Part shown: positions 1 through 10,035 of the stretch, piece by piece | How positions within the stretch are numbered: the stretch's first letter is position 1 | Layout: the number at the start of each line of letters is the position of its first letter | Notes under the pieces: generated by a model | Told to the model about the DNA's origin: nothing | What the model saw: only the letters and a program-made list of their open reading frames with translations | The model's database searches: none | Made by a program: the position numbers and the translations under genes | Assembly (NCBI GenBank): GCA_963555835.3 | Contig: CAUVWZ020000002.1 | Location: 744,001 to 808,000 of the forward strand | Direction of reading: 5' to 3' | Source of the DNA: JAPUME01 sp027294185 | GTDB taxonomy: Bacteria > Acidobacteriota > Terriglobia > UBA7540 > JAPUME01 | Length of the DNA: 64,000 nt

Positions 1-855
1 CACGATGTTCGTCCTGACCTTTGCCGGGTCGAGTCGAATGCCGGGGATCTCCGCCAGACCGCGGGCAAGGACCTGGGCGTTTTCGTGGTCCTCGGGGAGC
101 CTTGCGGGCGACTCCTCCAGAGCGATGAGGCCGGCCGCGGCCAGGATACCCACCTGTCTCATGCCGCCGCCGAGCATCTTGCGTACGCGGCGCGCACTTT
201 CGATGAACTCCTTGCTTCCCACCAGCACGGAACCGACCGGCGCCCCGAGTCCTTTCGAGAGGCAAAATGTGACGGAATCGAACTTCCGCGTAAGGTCACC
301 GACGGTGCAACCGAGCGCCGTCGCCGCGTTGAAGATGCGCGCCCCGTCCAGATGGACGGGCACCCCGCGCGCATGCGCCTCGTCACACACCCTCTCCGCC
401 AACTCCACGGGCGTCACGGCTCCGCCCGCGATGTTGCAGGTGTTCTCAAGAGAGATCAGACCCGTTCCGGCGCGCTCCGCGGTCATGGCACGAAGTGCGG
501 GAGCGATGTCATCCCAACCCAGGATGCCGTCTTCTCCCCGAACCGTTCGCGCCAGGCAACCGGAGACGGCCGCCATGGTCGCCATCTCGTAGTTGTAAAT
601 ATGGCTGCGCTCCTCACAGATCACTTCCTGCCCATGATGGGTGTGAACCTTGATGGCAGCATGATTTCCCATGGACCCCGAGGGAACAAAGAGGCCCGCC
701 TCACGGTCGAAAATTTCCGCCGCACGGGCCTGCAGGCGATTCACGGTCGGGTCTTCGCGATAGACGTCGTCGCCGACCTCGGCCTCCGCCATGGCGCGCC
801 GCATCGAGGGCGTGGGGCGGGTTACGGTGTCGCTTCGTAGGTCCACAAGGCTCAT
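1..855 (-). CDS. ltaE: low-specificity L-threonine aldolase (3' end off window)
   Basis: PLP enzyme that cleaves L-threonine or L-allo-threonine to glycine and acetaldehyde. The reading frame is open from an ATG at 855 to base 1 (285 codons) with no stop, so the C-terminal part of a roughly 340-residue protein lies outside the window. Visible family marks are the N-terminal DLRSDTVTRPTPSMRRAM, the motif VPSGSMGNH near residue 57, the PLP-binding HLDGAR with Asp170, and the Schiff-base lysine in LSKGLGAPVGS (Lys201). A GAGGGAGT ribosome site precedes the ATG. hemW lies 40 bp upstream on the same strand, so the two may be co-transcribed. Confidence 0.95.
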   Translation of the reverse strand, partial: MSLVDLRSDTVTRPTPSMRRAMAEAEVGDDVYREDPTVNRLQARAAEIFDREAGLFVPSGSMGNHAAIKVHTHHGQEVICEERSHIYNYEMATMAAVSGCLARTVRGEDGILGWDDIAPALRAMTAERAGTGLISLENTCNIAGGAVTPVELAERVCDEAHARGVPVHLDGARIFNAATALGCTVGDLTRKFDSVTFCLSKGLGAPVGSVLVGSKEFIESARRVRKMLGGGMRQVGILAAAGLIALEESPARLPEDHENAQVLARGLAEIPGIRLDPAKVRTNIV

Positions 856-895
856 CGGAACTCCCTCTAACCCAATCTAAAATTGAACAGCGGCA

Positions 896-2098
896 TCAGC
901 CGCCAACCTGGTTCGCGGGGGATGCCACGAATTCCTGGAAGATTTCATTGGATACCAGCAAGGCTTGCTCTGTCAACCGCAAGCGGTCGCCTTCCCTCTC
1001 CACCATGCCGCAGGCCTGGAGTCTCCCAATGGCGTCGCGAAAATGGCGGGCGGGGTCCACGCCGAGCTGCTGCTGAATGGCCCGCAAGGATACGCCCTCG
1101 CGCTGCCGCAAACCGAGGAACAGGCTCTCCTCGACGGCCTCTTCAGCGTCGAGCTCGTGGAATTCCACTCGCGAGAACTCAGCGCGATTCGCTTTTTCGA
1201 CATATTCTTTCGGCACGCTTTCGTTCGCCCACCGCGCTACGCCGTCAAAAGAGTGCGCGCCGGACCCGAACCCCAGATAAGGTTCCCGGCGCCAATACTT
1301 GATGTTGTGACGAGAACGAAATCCCGGCAGCGCGAAATTTGAAATCTCATAGTGCTCGAAGCCGGCTTCGAGCAGCCGCTTTTGCCCCCTCCAGTAGGCG
1401 TCAACGAAAAACTCCTCTTCCGGAATCGACCCGGCATGGTAACGGTCGCCCTCAAACAGGGACTCGCGGCCCAGGCGGCTCTTCATGTCAATCTCAAAGA
1501 GGTAGAGCGAAACGTGCTCGGGGCGAAGATCTCCCAACCGGTCCAGGTTTCGGCTCCACGATTCAAGGGTTTGGTGAGGAAGTCCGATGATCAAGTCCAG
1601 ATTGAAATTATGAATGCCCGCGCTCCGGGCACGCTCGACGGTCCTCGCGGTTTCGTCGGCATCGTGAAGCCGTCCCACCGCACGCAACTCGGCCTCCTCG
1701 AACGTCTGGGCCCCGATACTGAGTCGATTCACCCCCAATTCCGCATAGCGGCGCAGATCTTCCGCAGACGCAGACCCCGGAGTCATCTCCATCGTGATTT
1801 CCAGATCGTTCGCCAGGGGGAAACATCGCCGGAGGGTATCGAGAATACGACCGATGCGCTCGGGTCCCAGAAGCGTGGGAGTCCCGCCACCCATATAAAC
1901 GGTGTCTACCGGGAAGTCGAGCACCGACGGGTCGGGCCCGGCCTCTCGACCCGGCGCGGACCGTGCCTCGATTTCGCGGCAAAGAGCATCCGTGTAGGGT
2001 TGGTAGAACTCGGGCGAAAAGACCCCGGAGTTGAAGTTGCAGTAACTGCACTTCGAGGGACACAGAGGGATTTGAAGATAGAGGCCAAGAGTTTTCAT
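896..2098 (-). CDS. hemW: radical SAM heme chaperone HemW
   Basis: A 400-residue radical SAM protein of the HemN/HemW family. The 4Fe-4S cluster motif is Cys13-x3-Cys17-x2-Cys20 (CPSKCSYC), and the SAM-binding GGGTPT sits at residues 70-75. HemW proteins bind heme and pass it to respiratory enzymes. They are often misannotated as oxygen-independent coproporphyrinogen oxidase, which carries an N-terminal extension that this protein lacks. The C-terminal HemN-type domain (residues about 300-390) includes LFLGLRQREGVSL. It precedes the threonine aldolase on the same strand and follows yjbQ by about 70 bp. Confidence 0.93.
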   Translation of the reverse strand: MKTLGLYLQIPLCPSKCSYCNFNSGVFSPEFYQPYTDALCREIEARSAPGREAGPDPSVLDFPVDTVYMGGGTPTLLGPERIGRILDTLRRCFPLANDLEITMEMTPGSASAEDLRRYAELGVNRLSIGAQTFEEAELRAVGRLHDADETARTVERARSAGIHNFNLDLIIGLPHQTLESWSRNLDRLGDLRPEHVSLYLFEIDMKSRLGRESLFEGDRYHAGSIPEEEFFVDAYWRGQKRLLEAGFEHYEISNFALPGFRSRHNIKYWRREPYLGFGSGAHSFDGVARWANESVPKEYVEKANRAEFSRVEFHELDAEEAVEESLFLGLRQREGVSLRAIQQQLGVDPARHFRDAIGRLQACGMVEREGDRLRLTEQALLVSNEIFQEFVASPANQVGG

Positions 2099-2166
2099 TT
2101 TGCCCCCTCGGGGGTCACCCAGGGAAGGCCGGAGCCATTTCTGCTCCTAGCCTTCTCGATTTCGGC

Positions 2167-2610
2167 CTAATCCGGAACGATCTTGATATTCAGGCCTCGC
2201 CGCCGGGGACCGTCGAACTCGCAAAAGTAGACGCCCTGCCACCGGCCCAGAACCAGACGCCCATCATCGATCATAAGTGTTTTCGAGTTGCCGATCAAAG
2301 AGGCTTTCAAGTGAGCGTCGCAGTTTCCGTCGTCGTGGTTGTAGCTCGAATCGCGCGGCGCCAACTTCTTGAGAAATTGGGCGAAATCGATCTCGAGAGA
2401 AGGGTCCGCGTTTTCGTTGATCAGAACGGCGGCCGTCGTGTGCGGGACGAAGAGGTGGCAGATTCCGCTGCGCACGGAGGATTCCTCGATCGCCTTCTGC
2501 ACCAAAGATGTGATGTCCTGAAACTCGACACGCGACCGCGTTTCCAACTGGATCGAACTCAATCCCGAGGATCGCTCTACGCTTACACTTCTACCTGAAT
2601 CACGCCCCAT
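2167..2610 (-). CDS. yjbQ: YjbQ family protein (secondary thiamine-phosphate synthase enzyme family)
   Basis: A 147-residue protein of the YjbQ/UPF0047 family, some members of which show weak thiamine-phosphate synthase activity; the physiological role is unsettled. Family signatures are HLFVPHTTAAVLINENADP, the acidic patch YNHDDGNCDAHLKASL and the terminal LGRWQGVYFCEFDGPR. The first 20 residues are variable, so a shorter start is possible. It stands 68 bp upstream of hemW on the same strand. Confidence 0.88.
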   Translation of the reverse strand: MGRDSGRSVSVERSSGLSSIQLETRSRVEFQDITSLVQKAIEESSVRSGICHLFVPHTTAAVLINENADPSLEIDFAQFLKKLAPRDSSYNHDDGNCDAHLKASLIGNSKTLMIDDGRLVLGRWQGVYFCEFDGPRRRGLNIKIVPD

Positions 2611-2874
2611 CCGTATCCTCCTCGGACGATATTTCCTGTCCGGAATCTCACTTACTCCCGGGCCGCCCGCAACCTTCCTCCCGTCGATCCGTCAATCCGT
2701 CCATCCGTCCATTGATTTTTCCAATGATTGTTCCATTTGATCCGATGATCCGATGATCCGATCGATACCGCCTGTGGGCGGGTTCCCGATATTCTCAATT
2801 TCAAGATCAAAGATCAACGGAAATCGAGGACCGCCTCTTCCCTGATTTTTGAGTCGGAGGGACTTCGGGTCTGC
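2611..2874. repeat. intergenic region with short tandem repeats
   Basis: No gene is visible between yjbQ and bshC. It holds two runs of imperfect 7-9 bp units: repeats of ATCCGTC at about 2685-2710, and three tandem copies of GATCCGAT-like units at about 2738-2765. A similar GATGACTCGAT-type run lies after ribF at 22,645-22,670, so this may be a genome-wide class of short intergenic repeats. Confidence 0.6.
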
Positions 2875-4518
2875 CTAAATCTCCATTAGTTGATGTTCCG
2901 AGGAGCGGACCTGAATGCAATCATAAATTCGCTGCAGCAGCTCGTAGCCCGCGCGTCCCAGAAAGTAGATACCGCTCACTTCGCGCTCCTGGAGATTCTT
3001 TTGGGGAAAGAGGAAGCGGAGCAGAAGCTTCTCATGCTTCGCCAGATTCTCGGAGCGCTGAAGCGCCGAACGAGTTAATTTTCCCTGGAGGCGGTCGATC
3101 TGGTAAACCACCTTTTCCCTGGAGTGGGTCAGGGCTTCGAGCAAGGTGGGATCGAGGACTTCAATATCCTTGCGGAGACCTTCAAGCGCATGAATCACCG
3201 ATTTGCGGCTTTCGTCGAATCGCTCGCTCCAGCCCGGAGCGACGCCTCCGGCAGCGGCGATGCGTCCCCCCAGGTGCCCGGCACCCTTCCAGACGTCTTC
3301 CACCTGTAACCCGTATTTATCCAACCATCGCCTGCTGCGGGAGTCCACCAGCGTAAATCCCGCCCGGGGAAAGATTACCGGCTGAGGGCGGCCGAAATCC
3401 TGATAGAGAACCTGCGCCTGCCCCAGGTAGGCCAACTCCGAGGGTCCGGCGATGTATGCAAGCGTAGGCAGCAGTCGGTCTTGCACCAGGGGCCGCAGCA
3501 GGACGTTAGCGGAGAAATCCTGGGGGGACCGGGATATCCAATCACCGACCTCTGAGAGCTTCATTTGCGGGTTTCCGTCAATATGAAAGGCCTCGCCTTC
3601 ACGCCGCAAGGCCACGCGGTTCCCCCCGACATTGGCAAAAAGCAGTGTGGATTCTTCCTGCAGGTGAACCTGAGCGTGGTAACCCTCCTGCAGAAGGGCC
3701 CGGGAGCGCTCCTTCAAGGCGGCAAAAATCGGCCCTGCCTCCTCGCTTGCCTGCCGGTACACACCGGAGACAAGCTGCTGTATGCCCTCATCGGAAGGAT
3801 CAACCAGCACCACTCCCCAGGACTCAAACAGCCGTGCCATCAGCCGGCAAAATGCCTTCCCCCAGCCGGTACCCGGCCGATAGCACTCTTCGAGGTCCGC
3901 CATCAACCGATCCCGCCCCGGCCCATCCGGCAGCAATTGCCGGACCTGGCTGAGGACCTCCGGGATGGAGGATGGAATCTTGGCCTGGCCCACCGGGCAT
4001 TGGGGAGCCGGGCGGTCGCCCTTCACCCGCAGGGTCACCGCCTCGTAGTCGTTGTCCAGGAGGGTGCAGGTGCTGACCTCCTCAAGGTCGTGATCTTCGG
4101 TCGCGGCCCAGAAGACCGGGACGGAAGGAATCCCCTGCTCGCTCAAATAGGCCGCCAACCGAACCGTGGTCAAAGCCTTGTAGAGCGCGAAGCTCGGACC
4201 GGAAAACAGTCCCACCTGCTGGCCGGTGACAACGGCGAAAGTCCCCGGTTCTGCCAGGCGGTCAATGTTTGAAAGGGTAGATTCTCCGCAGCCGAATGCC
4301 TGATTTTGCCTCCGAAGAATGTCGCGCAGGGCCTTCCTCTGACCCTCAGGATAACGTAGCTGGTCGGCCAAAGCCCGGTAGGATTCCAGACGAAACGGAG
4401 ATTGTGGGTAAAACGGGGAGACCTTCTCGAAATCATAAAGATAGTCGAGCAATAGGCGGCTGGCTCTGGGAACCCTTGTGTGAGGGATACAACTACAAGA
4501 TGGGGAATTTAACGTCAT
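2875..4518 (-). CDS. bshC: bacillithiol biosynthesis cysteine-adding enzyme BshC
   Basis: Putative cysteine ligase that completes bacillithiol from glucosaminyl-malate, giving the cell its main low-molecular-weight thiol. It has the BshC marks VTGQQVGLFSGPSFALYK (about residues 97-114) and VFWAATEDHDLEEV (about 135-148), a C-terminal coiled-coil-like stretch, and near-usual length (about 547 residues). The ATG at 4518 is used; an in-frame GTG at 4524 adds two residues. bshA and bshB are not in the window. Bacillithiol occurs in Firmicutes, Deinococcus, Bacteroidota and Acidobacteriota; together with LPS export genes this favours Acidobacteriota or Bacteroidota, and the GC content favours the former. 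Confidence 0.93.
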   Translation of the reverse strand: MTLNSPSCSCIPHTRVPRASRLLLDYLYDFEKVSPFYPQSPFRLESYRALADQLRYPEGQRKALRDILRRQNQAFGCGESTLSNIDRLAEPGTFAVVTGQQVGLFSGPSFALYKALTTVRLAAYLSEQGIPSVPVFWAATEDHDLEEVSTCTLLDNDYEAVTLRVKGDRPAPQCPVGQAKIPSSIPEVLSQVRQLLPDGPGRDRLMADLEECYRPGTGWGKAFCRLMARLFESWGVVLVDPSDEGIQQLVSGVYRQASEEAGPIFAALKERSRALLQEGYHAQVHLQEESTLLFANVGGNRVALRREGEAFHIDGNPQMKLSEVGDWISRSPQDFSANVLLRPLVQDRLLPTLAYIAGPSELAYLGQAQVLYQDFGRPQPVIFPRAGFTLVDSRSRRWLDKYGLQVEDVWKGAGHLGGRIAAAGGVAPGWSERFDESRKSVIHALEGLRKDIEVLDPTLLEALTHSREKVVYQIDRLQGKLTRSALQRSENLAKHEKLLLRFLFPQKNLQEREVSGIYFLGRAGYELLQRIYDCIQVRSSEHQLMEI

Positions 4519-4827
4519 ACGCACCCTGAAACCCTTCTCAACTTCAATCTAACCACCCTACCATCCTCTCTCACTTATACGCAATAAGGTCGGAGGGAGT
4601 GACGACCCCTTTTTGCGCGCTTGAGAATTTTTGTGCTAGCATGAGGCTCCCAAGGAGCAGATTTTTCGCGGCATCCCAGGTTCCCTTGCCGCGATGAAGC
4701 GCGGCTTGCGGGAATCCACAAGGCAAGACCCCGTCCCTTGTGCCGGGAGTTTGAGGAGAAGTCGAAAATCCAGCACGGCTCAGATTCGGGCGGTGGGCCC
4801 CGCTCGATATTTAATGTAATAGATAAG
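4519..4827. other. divergent intergenic region bshC / lptFG
   Basis: About 310 bp between two divergently transcribed genes, so it must hold both promoters. No confident -35/-10 pair or operator is assigned. The lptFG frame is open upstream to 4738, but that part does not resemble the family. Confidence 0.4.
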
Positions 4828-7128
4828 ATGCGAATAGTTACTACATACATATTCAAGGAGATAGCTACACACTCCCTGCTTGGTGTGTTCATCTTCAGCT
4901 TCGTCCTTTTCGTACCGCAGATGAACCGCCTGCTGGAGCTCGTGGCCCGGCGCAATGTATCCGCCCTTACCGTGGTCGAACTTTTTCTTCTTCCCCTTCC
5001 CAGTATTTTGATCATGACCATACCCATGGGGGTGCTGGTCGGAATTCTGACCGGCCTGAGCCGCATGGCTTCTGACGGGGAGTTCATCGCTCTGCGAGCC
5101 GCCGGCGTGGGCGCGGGCCGGATTGTCCGGCCCACCCTGTTGTTTGCGGCTTTAGGATGGGCTCTGGCTTCGGCCATGAGCCTCTACTGGGCGCCACGGG
5201 CCGCAAAGGAATTGGACCGCCTCAAGTGGGAACTTCAGACAAGCCAGGCTCCCTACGAGGTTCGGCCGCGGGTTTTCATCGAGCAAATCCCCAACCTGCT
5301 CGTGTTCCTGCGCGATACACGGGGCGCCATTCCCACCTGGCACCATGTATTCATCGCAGATACCAGCGACCGTGACAACCTGAAGACTACCACCGCGGAA
5401 TCAGGGTATGTGGTAAAGGACCCACGCACCAACGCCCTGACGCTGCACCTGAGCCGCGGAGGGACGCACGAAATCGACCCCCAAGAATCGAGCCATTATT
5501 CGATCATTACCTTTGACCAAACCGACTTCCCCCTCGACCGGGAAACCCGTTCGCAACCGCCATCGGGTGAGATCCATTATCGAAGCCTGAATCTGATTGA
5601 ACTGCTTGCCGGCTTGCCGGACCCCTCCCGGCGAAATCCGGCCCTGGTGGAACTCAACTACCGCTTTGCCATTCCCTTTGCGTCGCTGGTTCTGGCCCTG
5701 GTGGGAATTCCCCTGGGGGTGCAGACGCGTAAGGGTGGCAAATCTATCGGCTTTGTTTTCACCATCTTACTGGTGTTTATCTACTACATGTTTGCGGCCT
5801 CCGGCCTTAGCCTGTCCAAGCAAGGGAGAGTACCGCCCTGGGCAGGCTTGTGGTTTGGCAATGCGGTCTTTGCGCTGGCGGGTCTGGCGGCGCTCCGTGG
5901 CCTGAATCGAACCTCCCGTTCCCTGGGGTTTCTGGCGGAACTCGGACGGAAGGTTATTCGTTTAGGCCGACCTATTCTTCAAAAGCTCGCCTTCCGAAAC
6001 CGCTCCCGGGAGCAAAAACCCCCGAGGAGCCGCTTCCTGCAAGTCCTGGACGGGTATGTCTTGCGGGGATTTCTGGGCTATTTCGGCCTGGTGGTGCTTG
6101 CCCTGTTGGCCCTTTTTATCGTGTTCGATTTTTACCAGCTTTTCGGGCACATCCTGAAAAATGAGGCGGGACCAACCCTGTTGCTTTCCTACTATCGCTA
6201 TCTCATTCCCCAGGCGATCTACTTCCCGATCGTTCCGCTGGGGATCCTGGTGGCCGTGCTGATCTATTTCAGCCTGCTTACCAAAACTAACCAGATCACC
6301 GCCGCCAAGGCCGCCGGTGTCAGCCTCTACCGGGTAAGCGCCCCTGTCGTGGCCGTTGCCGCGCTGTTTAGCGCAGGACTATTTGTCCTGGAGGAAAACT
6401 ACCTGCCGGAGATCAACCGGCGCCAGGACGCCCTCAGAAACCAGATCAAAGGCAAACCTCCCCAAACCTTTTTCAATCCCTACCGCCGGTGGATTTTCGG
6501 CCAAGAGTCGCGCATCTTCAACTACCGCTTTTTCGACTCTGACCGGAACATCTTCGCCGCTCTTTCCGTCTTCGAACTGGATCCTGATACGTTTCAAATC
6601 AGCCGAAGGATTTTTGCCGAGCGAGCTCATTGGGAAGAAGCCATCCCCGGCTGGGTACTCGAAAACGGATGGGTGCGAGAGATCGAACACGACCGCGTAA
6701 CCCACTTCAACGAATTTGCTGTTGCCACATTTCCTGATCTAACCGAGCGGCCGGAATATTTCAAAAAGGAAGTCAAACCGTCAGAACAGATGAATGCCGC
6801 TGAACTCAAAGGTTACCTGAAGGAACTCCAGCAAGGGGGATTTGATGTGGCAAAGCTCTCGGTGCAATTCTATCGAAAATTCAGCTACCCGCTGATGGCC
6901 TTAGTGGTGACACTCATCGCCATTCCTTTCGCATTCTCGGTGGGTCGCCGGGGCGCCCTTTCCGGCTTGGCGATCAGCTTCGGAATCGCCATGGTTTACT
7001 GGTCCACTTCAAGCCTCTTTGAAGCCCTGGGCGCTCTAAGCCAGATTCCTCCCCTGGTGGCAGCCTGGACCGCACCCGTACTGTTCGGGCTCGGGGGCAT
7101 TTACATGTTGCTCAGGGTAAGGACGTAG
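4828..7128 (+). CDS. fused LptF-LptG lipopolysaccharide export permease
   Basis: Inner-membrane permease for moving LPS to the outer membrane with LptB2C. LptF and LptG are normally separate proteins of about 360 residues. Here two YjgP/YjgQ domains are joined in one 766-residue chain: domain 1 from MRIVTTYIFKEI to about residue 365, a basic linker, then domain 2 from VLDGYVLRGFLGYF to the end. Each half has paired N-terminal helices (for example PSILIMTIPMGVLVGILTG), a periplasmic beta-jellyroll region and C-terminal helices (for example FAIPFASLVLALVGIPLGV and PLMALVVTLIAIPFAF). The frame is open 30 codons further upstream, but homology begins at the ATG chosen. The ribosome site is weak. 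Confidence 0.93.
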   Translation: MRIVTTYIFKEIATHSLLGVFIFSFVLFVPQMNRLLELVARRNVSALTVVELFLLPLPSILIMTIPMGVLVGILTGLSRMASDGEFIALRAAGVGAGRIVRPTLLFAALGWALASAMSLYWAPRAAKELDRLKWELQTSQAPYEVRPRVFIEQIPNLLVFLRDTRGAIPTWHHVFIADTSDRDNLKTTTAESGYVVKDPRTNALTLHLSRGGTHEIDPQESSHYSIITFDQTDFPLDRETRSQPPSGEIHYRSLNLIELLAGLPDPSRRNPALVELNYRFAIPFASLVLALVGIPLGVQTRKGGKSIGFVFTILLVFIYYMFAASGLSLSKQGRVPPWAGLWFGNAVFALAGLAALRGLNRTSRSLGFLAELGRKVIRLGRPILQKLAFRNRSREQKPPRSRFLQVLDGYVLRGFLGYFGLVVLALLALFIVFDFYQLFGHILKNEAGPTLLLSYYRYLIPQAIYFPIVPLGILVAVLIYFSLLTKTNQITAAKAAGVSLYRVSAPVVAVAALFSAGLFVLEENYLPEINRRQDALRNQIKGKPPQTFFNPYRRWIFGQESRIFNYRFFDSDRNIFAALSVFELDPDTFQISRRIFAERAHWEEAIPGWVLENGWVREIEHDRVTHFNEFAVATFPDLTERPEYFKKEVKPSEQMNAAELKGYLKELQQGGFDVAKLSVQFYRKFSYPLMALVVTLIAIPFAFSVGRRGALSGLAISFGIAMVYWSTSSLFEALGALSQIPPLVAAWTAPVLFGLGGIYMLLRVRT

Positions 7129-7285
7129 GAGTAGGTCAGGGCTATTTAAGCTGGACTATCAATCCTGCAATCATGCTAAGGGAGGTTCCTCGGCAAGCGA
7201 AGAATACCTCAAGTAATGTCTCGCGTGATCCCTTCCCCAACTACTAAACTACCACTTTAGGTTGACTCGCCTAACCCATTGAATA

Positions 7286-9988
7286 TTAGGCAGTGGAATA
7301 GGATCCGCCTTTCCCCTTGAGCGCTGCCTGGGCCGCAGCCAACCGGGCAATCGGCACCCGGTAGGCCGAACAACTCACGTAGTTCAAACCGATCTCGGCA
7401 CAAAACTCGACCGAAGCAGGATCACCGCCATGCTCACCGCAGATGCCCACCTTTAGATCCGCACGAGTCGACCGGCCTTCCTGTGTCCCGATTTTGAGCA
7501 GGCGGCCGACCCGCTTGGGATCAAGAACCTGGAAAGGATCGGCAGGCCAGATTTTCTTTTCTATGTAGGCCTTGATAATCTTCCCGCAGTCGTCTCTTGA
7601 AAGCCCGAAAGTGGTTTGGGTAAGATCGTTCGTGCCGAAGCTGAAGAACTCTGCTTCCTTGGCAATCTCGGCCGCACTCAAGGCAGCCGCCGGAAGCTCA
7701 ACCATCGTACCCACCAGGTAATCCACGCGAATCTTCTTGCGGGAAAAAACCTCTTCGGCGAGGCGGTTCACGATCTCCTTCTGCAATCCCAGCTCTCGAA
7801 CATCACCGGCCAGGGGAATCATCACTTCCGGCTGTACGTCGATTCCTCGCTTCTCGCATTCGCAGGCGGCCTCAAAGATGGCCCGCGCCTGCATTTCGGT
7901 AATCTCCGGATAGATGTTCCCCAACCGGCAACCGCGCATTCCCAACATGGGGTTCAATTCATGCAGCCCCTCAACCACATCGAGAACCTTCCTCCTATCC
8001 GTGAGCTTCTTGCTCTTTCTCCCCTTGGCCTCGAGCAATGCAATCTCAACCATCAACTCTTCCCTCTTCGGAAGAAACTCGTGCAGAGGAGGGTCGAGGA
8101 GCCGAATCGTAACGGGCAGACCATCCATCACCTTGAATAGACCCACGAAGTCTTTCCGCTGCATGGGAAGAAGCTTCCCTAAGGCCTTGCGGCGAGCCTT
8201 TTCATAATATACGGCCTCTTTCGGGTTCGACGTGTCCTTGCAGGCCATGATCATCTCCTGCATGTGGGGCAGGCGGTCGGCGGCAAAGAACATATGCTCG
8301 GTACGGCAAAGACCGATTCCCTCCGCCCCGAATCGGCGCGCCACCTTCGCATCCCTGGGGATGTCTGCATTGGCGCGAACCTTCAACTTCCGGAAGTGAT
8401 CGGCCCACTCCATGAACTTGGCAAAATGCCCGCTCGAGGGGTCTGCATCAATCACCGGCGCCTTTCCAATAAACACTCTGCCGGTGGAACCATCGAGCGA
8501 AAGCCAGTCCCCCTCCTTCAAAGATTTCCGACCGATTCGCAGGATCTTCTTCTTCTCGTTGATATCGGCATCACCACAACCGGCCACGCAGCACTTGCCC
8601 ATTCCGCGCGTCACTACGGCGGCATGCGAAGTCATCCCCCCTCGGGAGGTGAGGATTCCCACGGCCACCTCCATGCCGTGAATATCATCGGGGACCGTCT
8701 CCGCCCGCACCAGAATCACGGGTTGATCCTTGCCCCGGCGGGCCGCCTCATCAGCGGTGAATACAATTCGGCCGACCCCCGCACCCGGAGAAGCCGGCAA
8801 ACCCTTAGCCACCGCCTTCAGCCCCGCCGATTCATCAAGCACCGGATGGAGCAGTTGGTTCAGTTGGTCAGGCTCGACTCGAGAAATCCCCTCCTCCCTG
8901 GTGATCAGACCCTCTTCCACCATGTCCACGGCGACTTTCACGGCCGCCGGCCCGGTCCGTTTTCCGTTGCGGGTCTGGAGCATGTAAAGGGTGCCATCCT
9001 GAATGGTAAACTCGAAGTCCTGCATGTCCCTGTAGTGCTGCTCGAGTTGAGTCGTAATGGTCCTGAGCTGGTCATAGACCTTGGGCATGAGCTTCTTGAG
9101 CTCCGAGATTGGCGAAGGAGTGCGGATACCGGCAACCACGTCCTCACCCTGGGCATTTATGAGGAATTCCCCATAAAACTCCTTTTCACCCGTGGCAGGG
9201 TTTCTCGTGAAACCTACCCCTGTTCCGGACCCGTTCCCCATATTCCCAAAGACCATTGCCTGCACGTTCACGGCGGTCCCCAAATCGTCTGGTATCTTAT
9301 TGAGCCGACGATACGTCTTAGCCCGCGTGTTATACCAGGAGCGAAATACCGCTTCACGAGCCATTTTGAGCTGCTCAAGGGGGTCCTGCGGGAAAGATTT
9401 CCCCTTTGCCTTTCGAATCAATTGCTTATAAAGACGGGCCACCTCCTTGAGATCATTAACGTCAAGATCGGTATCCAGCTTGGCACGACGCTTCTTTTTC
9501 CGGCCCTCCAGGATGCGATCAAAGCCCTCCTTCGGAATCTCCATCACCACATTCCCAAACATTTGAATGAATCTACGATAGCTGTCGTAGGCGAACCTGG
9601 AATTATCGGATTGCCGCGCCACAACCTCGACCGTCTTGTCATTCATCCCCAGGTTCAGAATGGTGTCCATCATTCCAGGCATCGAAAACTTGGCTCCCGA
9701 ACGGACCGAAACCAGCAAGGGGCTACTGTCGGACCCGAATTTCTGACCTAAAAGGTCCTGTAACTTGCAGAGTGCCGCGTCCGCCTCCTGCCCTATTTCA
9801 TCGGGAAACCGGAACCCGTTTTCAAAGTAGAGCCGGCAGGCGGTGGTGGCAATGGTAAATCCCGGGGGGACCGGAAGGTTAGCATTAGTCATTTCCGCCA
9901 AACCGGCACCCTTCCCCCCCAACACATCCTTCATCGTTCCATGACCTTCTGCCTTGCCACCACCAAAAAAGTATACGTGCTTCCCCAT
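7286..9988 (-). CDS. ppdK: pyruvate, phosphate dikinase
   Basis: Interconverts pyruvate, ATP and Pi with PEP, AMP and PPi, linking glycolysis and gluconeogenesis. The 900-residue length fits the family. Domains in order are an ATP-grasp nucleotide-binding region (GGKGAGLAEM near residue 24), the phosphohistidine swivel domain with His455 in GGMTSHAAVVTRGMG, and the PEP/pyruvate TIM barrel ending in GICGEHGGDP, whose cysteine is the usual catalytic acid. A GGGGGAGGCG ribosome site lies just upstream of the ATG. A perfect palindrome stands 48-69 bp upstream of the start and could be an operator. Confidence 0.97.
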   Translation of the reverse strand: MGKHVYFFGGGKAEGHGTMKDVLGGKGAGLAEMTNANLPVPPGFTIATTACRLYFENGFRFPDEIGQEADAALCKLQDLLGQKFGSDSSPLLVSVRSGAKFSMPGMMDTILNLGMNDKTVEVVARQSDNSRFAYDSYRRFIQMFGNVVMEIPKEGFDRILEGRKKKRRAKLDTDLDVNDLKEVARLYKQLIRKAKGKSFPQDPLEQLKMAREAVFRSWYNTRAKTYRRLNKIPDDLGTAVNVQAMVFGNMGNGSGTGVGFTRNPATGEKEFYGEFLINAQGEDVVAGIRTPSPISELKKLMPKVYDQLRTITTQLEQHYRDMQDFEFTIQDGTLYMLQTRNGKRTGPAAVKVAVDMVEEGLITREEGISRVEPDQLNQLLHPVLDESAGLKAVAKGLPASPGAGVGRIVFTADEAARRGKDQPVILVRAETVPDDIHGMEVAVGILTSRGGMTSHAAVVTRGMGKCCVAGCGDADINEKKKILRIGRKSLKEGDWLSLDGSTGRVFIGKAPVIDADPSSGHFAKFMEWADHFRKLKVRANADIPRDAKVARRFGAEGIGLCRTEHMFFAADRLPHMQEMIMACKDTSNPKEAVYYEKARRKALGKLLPMQRKDFVGLFKVMDGLPVTIRLLDPPLHEFLPKREELMVEIALLEAKGRKSKKLTDRRKVLDVVEGLHELNPMLGMRGCRLGNIYPEITEMQARAIFEAACECEKRGIDVQPEVMIPLAGDVRELGLQKEIVNRLAEEVFSRKKIRVDYLVGTMVELPAAALSAAEIAKEAEFFSFGTNDLTQTTFGLSRDDCGKIIKAYIEKKIWPADPFQVLDPKRVGRLLKIGTQEGRSTRADLKVGICGEHGGDPASVEFCAEIGLNYVSCSAYRVPIARLAAAQAALKGKGGSYSTA

Positions 9989-10035
9989 GAACGCCTCCCC
10001 CGTACAATCAGGCTTAATTCATTTCAAGATGTAGA

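Noticed and set aside
1..840. Two plus-strand frames at the left edge
   Set aside because: They are shadows of the threonine aldolase on the minus strand, which has no stop inside the window.
4575..5177. 200-residue minus-strand frame overlapping the lptFG start
   Set aside because: Low-complexity arginine-rich shadow of the permease gene and its leader.
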